Origin: Anabas testudineus
Taxonomy: Eukaryota > Chordata > Actinopteri > Anabantiformes > Anabantidae
Length of the DNA stretch: 64,000 nucleotides
Direction: 5' to 3'
Assembly: GCF_900324465.2 (NCBI RefSeq)
Contig: NC_046625.1
Location: forward strand, 14,424,019-14,488,018
This document shows, one piece after another, positions 14,001 to 23,751 of this stretch. Every line of letters begins with the position of its first letter. Position 1 is the stretch's first letter. The notes under the pieces were generated by a model. It was not told the DNA's origin. It made no database searches and was given only the letters and a program-made list of their open reading frames with translations. Made by a program: the position numbers and the translations under genes.

Positions 14001-17000
14001 ATAACACTATTGCTATTATTATAATATTGCTAGTGCTATTAATATACTAATACTCTGCACCTTAAAGGACTATATCAACGTGTTTTCCAGATGCTTACTC
14101 GAAAATCCCCTCAAGCACATGCACTTCTCAGCAGAGTATTTTCAACACAGTATTATAGCTGCTGTTGAGAAATGTGCCTGAGCTATATAAACATACGACT
14201 CTGACATAAAAAAAAAATTACAATATATATATTATATATAAAAATACATTCACAATATGCACAAAACTGCTTCTGAATCACAATGTTAAAACTTGTGATA
14301 CCTGTTGCTAAAAAAGTCTAATTAGATCATCTTCTCAATGAGATAACTAGATCAACTGTCATCCACACTCCCTTCCAAAAGTACTGGAAAAAGTAGGATT
14401 GTTTGAACCCGCCCATTTTTCATGTGAGGAAATGTATTAGAACAGACAGACTAAAAATAGATTAAAGTGAATAAGACTTAGATTTAAATATTTAGTTACA
14501 AATATTAATGCTTGCAACAACTGCATCAAGCCTGTGACCCACTGACCACCAAACTTTTGCATTACTCTTTTGTGATGCATTTCCAGGCTTTCACTGCAGC
14601 CTCCTTCAGTTGTTGTTCGTTTTGGGTGGTTACTCCCTTCAGTCTCCTCTTTAGCAGGTAAAATGCTGACTTGGCCAGTCTACAACCTTCCTGCAGCCCA
14701 AGCCACAACATCACCTCCGCTGTGTTACATAGATGAGTTTGTACATTTCAGATCATGAGCAGATCCTTTCTTCATCTTTTGATGTCAAACCCAAATGTTT
14801 TGAGTCTACAGCAAAAATAAAAGAATTGACCTCATTGTTCTAATACTTTTGAAGGGGAGTGTATGCATTTTTCTAAATTTAGCAACACAAACGCATCAAA
14901 ACATGACAACATAACGTCATACACCTCATGATTACCATAAGAAATGAACCTCATCTTACGTGTGAATAACAAATTGAGCCACTCTGTAGTCATCCAGTCT
15001 ATATTTGTCCAGCTACTGACATCATCTCACAAGAACATGAGGCAGCAAACCTACTACTGCAGAGCCATCTGCCTAAAAGCACTGCTTTGCTGGATGCTAA
15101 CTCCCTGATCCTATTAATCGTGGGCTTAGGCTGAGCAGCAGTGGGAAATGCCTCGTCAACAGTGTAACCAGTTATTTCCTGTCAGTAAACAATAACAATT
15201 TTAAAAGATATCTAATCTATATTAAAAACAGTTTGAGTGTGTGAAAATGTGCTCTGTACAAAGGATATCTTGCAGGGCTCTCTTGAATGGCATGAACAAG
15301 GCTTTTACCAGATTGAGAACCTGAAGGGAAAAAAATAATCAGTAATCTCGATATAGTTCTTCATAGCAGTACAGGGACATCAAACAGCGACTGAGTGGGT
15401 GTTAATACTTACGCAGGGTAATGTGTGTGATGACACAGCCAAATATGAAAGATGTCAGAAAAGACAAAGAGATGATAAAGCTGTAGAAAAAGCGATAGTT
15501 GCGTTTGCCCACGCAATTTCCCACCCAAGGGCAGTGATGATCAAATCGTTCTGAGGATGGAAAAAAACAGCATGCACACTAGACATTAGATGTATTCATG
15601 TTTAATAGCTAAATAGGAATATAAATAATTTTACTTAAAATATTCCTATATGTAAAACTGAGACCAGACATCAATTAAATCAGTCTGAATTAAATCAAGG
15701 TGGTACCAGGAATTATTCATCCACACAGACTACTGCATATGTACCCAAAGACCACTTAATTAAGTACAGCAGTACAAGCTATAGCTATCCAATACAACCG
15801 TTCTATGTATGATGGCTATAATTTGAAATATCGGAACAGACCTTTAGGTCTGGAAACAAAGACACTCTGCAGTCACAAACTTATTGCTCTATCCTGCCAA
15901 AATATTACCTAATGCTTAAGGACCATTCACACTGTAAGAGACATGTAAATAGAAACACCAACACCAAGCTGAATTTTAACCAAACAAAAAATAAATAATT
16001 AAACACTGTGAAAATAGGTATTGCTGTTAATTACTGTTACTCGTATAGTTCTCCTACAGTCAGTTGATTTGAGATATGTAAGAGGATGAATACTGTTTTC
16101 TATATTTGGCCGTTTGGTATCACTAACTTCCAATACAGCATTGGAGGCTATTAGTATTAGAGGATAGTGAACTGAATGAGTCTAAACTAATGAAATCCTT
16201 TAATGTAATCTGCATATTATCTTTGGCAGTGGTATTAAGTTCAAATTAGTATACCGGTACTTGCAAAAAGTGGAAACTTCACAACATATCCTTACCCACA
16301 CAGTTGTCACAAAGGCTGCAGTGGGAGGTCCGAGGAGGGCGGAACATTTTACAAGTGAAGCAATACTTGAGTTTTACCACCTGCTGGTTGATAAGGATCT
16401 CCTTGGTCCGGGGAGGAGGGCGATATGTAGAGGATCCTGAGGTATCTTAAAATGTACAAAGTATATGGGGAGAGATTCACACATTTGATATAAACAGTTT
16501 ACAAAAGAAGAAATAATATGTTATTAGGGAAGGGATACATAAACACAAACAAAGCCATGCCTGTCTTTTGTGCTCTTTAACTGCGATAAAGAGTAAGCAG
16601 CTTAGGTGCATGTCTGCATGTCTGTGACAAACATGTCCCCCAGTGATTCCCCCATATGGCAAAGCTCTTTTACCTCATCTGTCCCACAGTGGGTATGCAT
16701 TTGCAAGCTTTGCTTTACCTATCTGCTTCTCTATGTCTGCAGCCTCATCTGGGGTGGCCCTGGGTAGAATGCCTGGGTCAGTAAAGCTGGTTCTCAGCAG
16801 GGAGATGACCACAAACACAAAAAGCACCGCACCAATAACTGGTATGAAAACGGTGAGATGCTCCACCAGGAATGGGCAACTAGAAAAGAAACGAGTGGTT
16901 TCAGTCAGTGCCAACATTACTCAAGCACACTGCCATGAAACGCCTCATTAAATAAATGGATTCAACAAAATGTGACCTTTCATGATGCATTCAATAACCA

Positions 17001-17276
17001 AAGGAAACAATCACACAAATCACAGCTGCAGTTATTTACTCACTCGACTACAAAGAAAAGGCAACAAGTGACAACTATAAGGCCCAGTGTCAGAGGAAGG
17101 ACACCGCTTTGTCTGGCCAGGATGATCCGTCCATCGCAGAAAAATCTGTTCTTCCCTGGGAACACTTCCCATTTCCTCAGCTGCCGCTGCACTTTCTTCT
17201 CCGTGTGGTTCAGTGCAGACGAGGGCGACACCGCCAGTGCCCGCGGGTCGATCTGCTGGTACTCGCAGTTCTTCAT
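11010..17276 (-). CDS. zdhhc18: Palmitoyltransferase ZDHHC18 (DHHC-type S-acyltransferase)
   Basis: Adds palmitate to cysteines of membrane proteins in Golgi membranes; HRAS/NRAS are known targets of the mammalian enzyme (family knowledge). Nine coding exons: 17276-17044, 16879-16719, 16445-16296, 15550-15413, 15320-15269, 13849-13747, 13659-13547, 13438-13333, 11321-11010. They give 455 aa. Start [10 protein letters not shown] matches human MKDCEYQQIS. Four membrane segments surround a cysteine-rich zinc domain ([20 protein letters not shown]) with the catalytic DHHC at residues 185-188, followed by the TTNE (TTxE) motif. The human-type Gly/Pro/Ser-rich N-terminal insert is missing. Intron 5 (15268-13850) has AT-AC ends of the U12 class. 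Exon 8 can be read through its donor to a stop at 13324, giving a 354-aa form ending MVG, like the human tail. ZDHHC14 and ZDHHC9 are the nearest alternatives; the N-terminus and the pigv/arid1a neighbours favour ZDHHC18. Confidence 0.95.
13850..15268 (-). other. zdhhc18: U12-type AT-AC intron of zdhhc18
   Basis: The 5' splice site is AG|ATATCCTTTG, the consensus for minor-spliceosome introns. Near the 3' end stands TGCCTTGAC, one base off the U12 branch consensus TTCCTTRAC. Its branch A is 14 bases before the terminal AC, within the usual 10-20 base range. Splicing these sites joins AG|T (Ser) in frame between SPA and VVELVICFF, as in the human protein. No GT-AG alternative gives this join. 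Confidence 0.9.
14366..14861. mobile_element. Tc1-like DNA transposon remnant, internally deleted
   Basis: Inverted ends match over about 18 bases: CACTCCCTTCCAAAAGTA at 14366 and its near complement ending at 14861, followed by TA (the Tc1/mariner target dinucleotide). The left TA has decayed to CA. Subterminal text ('tgaacccgcccatttttcatgtgag') is that of a common fish Tc1-like family. The middle retains scrambled transposase sequence: on the minus strand GACTGGCCAAGT encodes DWPS of the Tc1 catalytic region. At 496 bp it is far shorter than an intact element of about 1.3-1.6 kb, so it cannot encode a transposase. It lies inside the U12-type intron of zdhhc18. Confidence 0.85.
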
Positions 17277-17700
17277 CGTGTAAACAGTGTCAGCGCGATT
17301 CGGAGGTAGCTAAAGGCACACACAGAGCTCTTTCTCGACGCGTAGCGCTCCTAAGACTCGATCATCGTACAGCTGATATTCGGTTAGCGTTCAGTTACTC
17401 ATCCTGAAAGCTAACGCTAGCTAGCTAACGTACCAGAAAAGGCATTCTTCTCCGTGTTTTACAAAATGAATCCCTTCTCGAGCTGTCCCAAGGTTAACCA
17501 CCATCTTTGACAGTTAAATGAAAATCACTCGTACATATTACTACTCATTTTGTTCAACTAATTTGTCTTTTATGGAGAATTAAACTCAAACAAACGGGAT
17601 TCGGCTCAAGCTCTTCTTGCGGCAGTTCACGTTTCCCTTTTCTCTGTGCGTCAGCCTACGTGCGTCACGACGTTGACGTATCTACAGGAACTCTCCGCTG
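17277..17700 (-). promoter_or_regulatory. zdhhc18: zdhhc18 5' leader and promoter region
   Basis: Directly upstream of the zdhhc18 start codon the sequence turns CpG-rich. No TATA box is evident, and a CRE-like cluster (CGTCACGACGTTGACG) lies near 17,664-17,680. This fits a housekeeping, dispersed-start promoter. The transcription start itself cannot be placed. Confidence 0.45.
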
Positions 17701-19387
17701 ATCTATAAGAGCACAAAGACCACATTTATGCGGGAAGATGATTTGTAAATCAGCGGTAAACCGCGGGGTCTGCCCTGTGACGACACATTAGGATTTACAC
17801 AATTAGCAGTAGGTGTTGTGTTTAACACGGCTCGAATTTAATGGACTCTGTGACATTTACCTTTAAACTAAATGAGAATTGACCTGGTTCAGGACACTGA
17901 GAGTCAATACCTCCTGTTCAAGTGTCAAAGTGTCCTTTGGCGATAAACTGAAACCCTAAGTACTCCCATCTGTCAGGCGTTTTTATCTGTCCGAGGATAC
18001 ATGGGTGAGTGTAAGGTACATAAATACCATTTACAGTAAATGCAGTAATAGAACATATTGTTAATAGTCCTAGACAAGGATTTGTTTGTCAACACCTGAC
18101 TGGCAAACCAAGACCCCTGTAAACCTATACCACTGTAATCTGATCCATTTTCTCCTCAGTACTCACAGTCAGTCACATTATTTGTACAAACCGGTAGCTT
18201 TCTATTTGTATTTCATCATGCACAACATTCTCAGTCTATTTTGACAACTAAACTGGCAATAAATCCGTCATCACATCCACAGCCGATGATAAATTGAAGA
18301 ATTAAGGAGCCATAATGCAGTTCTCATCATATTCAGTGATTTCTGTGCTTAAAAGGTGATAAGTTACTGTTTCAGGAGTCGGGCCAAAAGAAATAATGTT
18401 TAAATAATCGCCACCATCCAGGCTTTTATTTGTTTAACCTCTGTACAGTTGTTCAAACTATTAATGTGATACATAACGAGTGTAATGCTATACAATCTTA
18501 AAGTAGATACATGGTTTACCAGAGAAAACACCTACATTAATTACATGCTTGTTTGGAGATTGTGTGCACATTTACATTACATCATAAGACGCTTTTATTC
18601 AAAGCATCTTACAAGGTACAAAGGCAGGCAGAGTAAGTGTAACAAGGTCTTGCCTAAGGACCCCTACTGGAGGTGGGCTACAGCCGGGATTTGAACCCCA
18701 GTCTCCCGCTTAGAGGGCCGCGTCCTTACGGCAGCAACCTACTGGGGATTTTAAAAGGGAGTTTTCATAGCCCTAAAGAAAAAAATTGGAAATATCACGG
18801 GCAGTGTCACATTAAATTGCTTCATAAATAATAGCAACCTCTAGTGGTAGTAACATACTTCTTTTAATTATCCAATCATGATAGACAACCCCCTTTAAAT
18901 ACATAAAATGTGCTCTACACAGATTTTGTGTAACAATTAGCATATAGCCCATGTTTTAATGTGGTTTAAAATGTTGCTCTGGAAACAAAAACACCACCAC
19001 CATCACCTTTATTTAAGGACTATATTACTGCAACAAAATCTTTATTATTTTGAAACCTCAACCATAACTTAGAAGAATAATTTATCCAAACATGCAGTGC
19101 AATATCAGACGGAGTAAACAATAACTGAATGCATCAAACAGTACTTAGCAGGAAATAGAAATATTGTTTTCAAGTACAACTATAGTCTTCCAAAGTTACG
19201 AGGGTTTCATTAAGTAGACTGTACATTTGACATATTTGACTAAGATGTGCAAATCAGATTGGTTGATTATTGCATGACTAATGTAAAGTAAATACCTATG
19301 TAGGACTGGGCAACATGAAAATGATAAGATTTCATGTTCTCTACTCTACTTTTATTTATTTATCCAAATGAAAGTCACAGGGATTCC
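17701..19387. other. Spacer between zdhhc18 and the end of pigv
   Basis: No coding similarity was recognised. Apart from one SINE (18568-18745) the stretch is AT-rich unique-looking DNA. It lies between the zdhhc18 promoter and the candidate pigv poly(A) signal on the same strand. Confidence 0.55.
18568..18745 (-). repeat. tRNA-derived SINE, minus strand
   Basis: On the minus strand a B-box GGTTCAAATCCC (18697-18686) sits in the tRNA-like head after GTAAGGACGCGGCCCTCTAAG. Then come a body containing AGGGGTCCTTAGGCAAGACC and a tail with GATGCTTTGAATAAAAGCG. Related copies ('agacgcttttatccaaagcgactta') are common across teleost genomes. It differs in sequence from the SINEs at 8508 and 55712. 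The exact family name is not known to me. Confidence 0.7.
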
Positions 19388-19393
19388 TTTATT
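19388..19393 (-). other. pigv: Candidate poly(A) signal of pigv
   Basis: AATAAA on the minus strand about 190 bases past the pigv stop codon at 19585. A second cluster of AATAAA hexamers lies at 19350-19365. Either gives a short 3' UTR. Confidence 0.5.
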
Positions 19394-19584
19394 ATATTTA
19401 AAATAAATGTGACAACTACAAATGTTTTATGCTATTGCACTGAACAACTTAGCAATTACTGGCCCATAAATAACATAATGATGTTGTTTAAAAACACAGA
19501 GTAGATTAATCTAATTTAAAATGTGACATATTGACCAGTCCTCCATAGAAAGGTATCATTTAAAGCTCTGGGTAATATCTGAAG

Positions 19585-21390
19585 TCATGTCCATGGCAAG
19601 AAGTTACAGTGCAGTGCAAGGCCCAGCACCCAGTAAGAGAGGAAGTATCCCAGGATGCTCTTTGTGGTAGGAGAACAGGCTTTAAAGTGTGGCAGCAGCG
19701 CAGTGAGGGGGTTTTGAGGTGTGTGCTTGCATCCATTTTTGGAATGGGTCTGTAGCTGTGGACCGGGGTTTGATGTTTTCCTTCGATGAAGAAGAGGCTC
19801 ATTGAGAAGGAGCAAATGAGCACTTATCCAGAAGGGTACAGGAGAAGAGGAGGCCATGAACCTCGTTAGAACCTAGAAGTGTAAAGTAAAATAGGAATGA
19901 GAGGAAACGAACTTGTATCTCACACAGATGTTTAAATGATTAATAAGACTATATGATTTCCTTACCTGCACATGCATGCACAATGTCCCAAACACCAAAA
20001 GTACTGTTGAATGTACAACATACACAAACGCTCTGGGGTTGAAGAATCCTGGCACTGGTTTGTCCAGTTTAGTTACACCTGTCTCCCAGAGTCCAAGTCT
20101 CAGACACAGTTCTGGATTAGCTTGAAAATAGGCATAAACTGCCATTATGCCAAGGGTAGCCATAGGTAGAGCCAGAATAAAGTTTGGTATCTGCTTCAGC
20201 TCAAAGTAACGAAGGAAGCCCACATCCCAATACACATCCTGAATGTGAGAATAAAGCAGGGGGAGGGGTCTCATGCACCAGAGGGGTGGCGGACCATTTT
20301 CATCTGGAACCCTGTAGCCCTTCCGTTCAGCCAGAGACAGAAGAGCTGGGGGGATCCTCTCCAGAGAGACGGATGGCGTGCAAAACGTCCTATACCCATA
20401 GTACTGAAAAGCACAGAAAGGAAGGGCAATTATTGCAGTTCCCAACAGCGACGTGAGCAGGAAACGAATGATGACCCAAACGTAATGGAAGACTTTACTG
20501 TGTCCCGTTGTTGTTGAACGGTATACACGAATCTGAGAAATGGCATGCAGTGATGGAAGATACAGTAGAAACCCTATGTTAACAAGCCCATTGGACCGTG
20601 CTGCAGTGGCTATACTGAGGGCCAGGCAGGCTCTGAAGGTGAATCCTTTCTCCAGAAGAAACAGACCACCGAATGTGAGAGCTGCAAACAGGCTCTCCGA
20701 GTATCCAGCAGTCATGAAAACATTGGCGGGTGTGACACAGTAGAGAAGGCTTGAGAGCAGAGCAAGACGCCTGTCCTGGAGGACTGCTCTGCTAAGAGCA
20801 TGCAGGGCGACCGCGCTCAGCAGGAAGAGGGCCGTGTTTCCCAGGGCAACGGCCACCAGCAAACGACCACGCACGCTCAGCCAGCTGCTAAGGGGCCACA
20901 GCAGGGTCTCTGCCAGGCCTCGAAGGATGACAGGGAAGAGGGGGAAAAAAGCAAAGTTGTGCTCGTAAAGGTATCCCCTCTCTGCGATGAAGAGGAAATG
21001 CTCAGCATCCCAGTGAGAGAGGCCACCCAACAACCACTCCACCGTAGAGTCCAAGTACAGAGGCTCCTCTGTCCGAGGGGGCTTGAATGCATCAGCTTCA
21101 TGATCAGGGATGGCAGCATTGAACACAACCTGAAGAACATTTGATAATATTATGTTAAAATGCATCCAAATATTTGCTGTATAGAGAAACACACCACACA
21201 TGTTTAAAGTTACTTCATCTATGACACATAGTAAGCATTAATGGTAACACCGAGCTAGAAACTGGAGAAGCTAAATTAGTAAACAGTTTGAATCACAGCA
21301 TCTGATTTGGCTACAACTTACCTGCAAAAACAGTGAGAGGCCCCTGGTAAGTGTGGCAAACTCCAGAACTGCTTTGACATCCATGGTCAT
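19585..21390 (-). CDS. pigv: GPI mannosyltransferase 2 (PIG-V)
   Basis: Transfers the second mannose to the GPI anchor precursor in the endoplasmic reticulum membrane, from dolichol-phosphate-mannose (GT76 family knowledge). Three coding exons: 21390-21322, 21129-19966, 19872-19585. Together they encode 506 aa, close to human 493. All junctions are phase 0. The N-terminus reads MTMDVKAVLEFATLTRGLSLFLQ and continues VVFNAAIPDHEADAF. The family hallmark HWDAEHF has its Trp-Asp at residues 63-64 in the luminal loop after the first membrane segment. LYEHNFAFFPLFP, PANVFMTAGYSE and AARSNG match human PIGV. Several hydrophobic segments follow and the protein ends LHCNFLPWT exactly as in human. A second ATG two codons in (21384) is an alternative start. 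Confidence 0.96.
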
Positions 21391-21730
21391 TGCTGGGACG
21401 GACAAAATCTGAAGAAGCCGGTTAAAACGGGCCTGGGCATCGTCTCTGCAGCGACAGTGTTGGATCCGTCGTATTTTCTATCAAACTTAGACCACGCTAG
21501 CAGGGAAAAGCAAACAATCGGTCAGTGTGAGTTTCTGCAAAATTTGCGTCTGCATTGGTTCGAGGAAAAAAAAAATTGAAGAGGGTGTGTGTTTTATTGG
21601 ACATCCACGCGTGTTTACGCAGCGTTAGTTGTCGCTCAGGTGCGACCTTTGTCCTCACATCCTCATCCCGCAGTGAGCTGCGCTCCTTTCGAACAACACT
21701 TCCACTTCCGGAGTAGCCGTGAAACTGTTT
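21391..21730 (-). promoter_or_regulatory. pigv: pigv 5' leader and promoter region
   Basis: A CpG-richer stretch upstream of the pigv start. It contains a strong ETS-type site (minus-strand CCGGAAGTG, plus-strand CACTTCCGG at 21703-21711) and no TATA box. ETS/GABPA sites near starts are typical of housekeeping genes. The motif is seen; function is inferred. Confidence 0.45.
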
Positions 21731-22489
21731 CAAAATAAAAGCTCATTTAGGTCCTGTGAGAACCCGTGCGTACAGTCACACTGTAACTATTCCTACAATT
21801 TTAAAAGGTATATGCTGCAGATAAAGATTGTGACTGATGGTTTAGCTCTATAGTTGTAAATGGTAACTTTCCATTGGCTTTGATGACATTGTCACGTCTG
21901 TAAATTGACGTGTGGATCGTTTCTCTCCCTCTCCAGCAGGAGGCGCTCCATCGTGCGTCATGAACTGGTTTTTCAAGTGGTGCAAGTGTGTTGTTGTTCA
22001 TTCTGCTTGGTTGGTTTCTTTAATCTCTCCAGTCTAGTTTGTCTGGCTCTGGCTATTTAAGATGAATATAAGAATCTAATACATGTGTCAATAATGTTTT
22101 AAATGTGCTTAACACGTTCTTATCAAATACACATGTTCATCATAATGTATAAAGTGTTTTGGTTTATTCTGTCTTCAAAATTTGATGTTGCACCATTTGA
22201 ACAGGTTTATAAAAACACAAATCCTGTACTGTGTAGACTGACTTAGTGAAATAACTCACTGATAGCTGTAGTGCTGTAGAACATGCAAACAGTGGCTTCA
22301 ATATGAACACATGGAGTTCATGAAGACTTGATTTCTGTGTTTCCTGAGTGAGTGAGGTCACTTATACCAGAATTGCTTTTTATCCTAATTCAGCATGAAT
22401 CTAAACACCTTTGTTGATTTGTTTGGTCAGGAGATAATTTTTCCCAGAAGAACAAAACCATCAAACAGCTTACGAAGATTTAATGTACA

Positions 22490-22495
22490 TTTATT
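22490..22495 (-). other. arid1a: Candidate distal poly(A) signal of arid1a
   Basis: AATAAA on the minus strand about 1.26 kb beyond the arid1a stop. That is a 3' UTR length similar to the mammalian gene. Further AATAAA hexamers at 22,664 and in the 23,395-23,425 cluster could give shorter UTRs. Confidence 0.4.
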
Positions 22496-23751
22496 CTTAC
22501 CACGTGGAACATATAGTATAAAGATTTCATACTGAATAAATGATATTCATTGAGCCAAAAAAGGGAAAGGGAGGAATTTACATGTTTTAGCTACATAGTC
22601 TGAAATACAAATATGCAGAATCCATGACTGAAGAAAAAATGTCAAATGTGTACTTCATCAAGTTTATTTTTGTTGTACCAGGAGATAACAGGTCTGAGCC
22701 GTGTCTGCCGTACTACTGAGCCGTGGAGAGACCAGAGAAGTGGGTCTAATCAGCAGGGACTGGAGGTCACCGACCAGACTCGCATGTCAGCCTCCATCCC
22801 TCACCAATAACAAGTGTGAGAATAGTGACACAGACAGACAGACACAGAGAAAGGAAGTGTAATGTACAACATTATATATACACCACAGCAAAGCTGTATT
22901 TGAAGTTGAAAACCAGTCCTAAGAGGTGATTTCTTTTCATAAGGGTATTCATACAATCAAGGGATAAGAGGAGGTAAGGGTGTTGTAGGTTCTTGATACT
23001 TTGGGGAAGAAAGCCATTTTCTGTTTAACACCAAACTAAAATGACCTCAAAAACTCTAGAAGAGCTGTATCGTCAGCTTCTGTGTGAAACGTGTTACAGA
23101 ATGCTTACACTCAAGAGCAGTACGGTACAGAAAATGTCCTACAATCTACTGCACACTGCACAGGCCTCCCTGGTGAAGGTGTCTATTGACAGTACTTTGT
23201 CTACTGTCGGGCTGACTGGTGAGAATCCAACTACAGCAACTATAACCAGTAGGCCACTTGTCAGTCTGCTTCACCTCTGAACGTCAACCAGTTACAGACT
23301 CATTGTGCCCTCGAGGGAGAGCTAGGGCACACTGTGTCTCCCAAACTCACTGTAAACGAGACAGCAACTTTGGTTACAGTTTTTGTTTTTCAGCTATTTA
23401 TTTATTCATTTATTTATCTTTATTAAAAAGTACTTTTTCCCCCAAGTGCAGAACAGTCTCCCAACCAACCATGGTGCTCTGCTCTGTGTCATCCAGTTGG
23501 CATTCATGTTGCAAGTAGTGTCAGTTTGTGGGCATCTCTCTGGTTCGTAATCCACCACAGCTCTGCGATTACCCTCCTCGAGCAAGGACGGCCGGGGGAG
23601 GGCTCAGAGAATAGAATCTGAAGGATTTCATAAATTAAAGACAGTCACTTGAACTTTCCTTGCCCTGTTACACACACAAGCCAGGTTACCAGGGAAGAGG
23701 GAATTGGGGATAGAACCCCCAAAAAGGTGGAGCTACAGCTCCCTACAGCCG

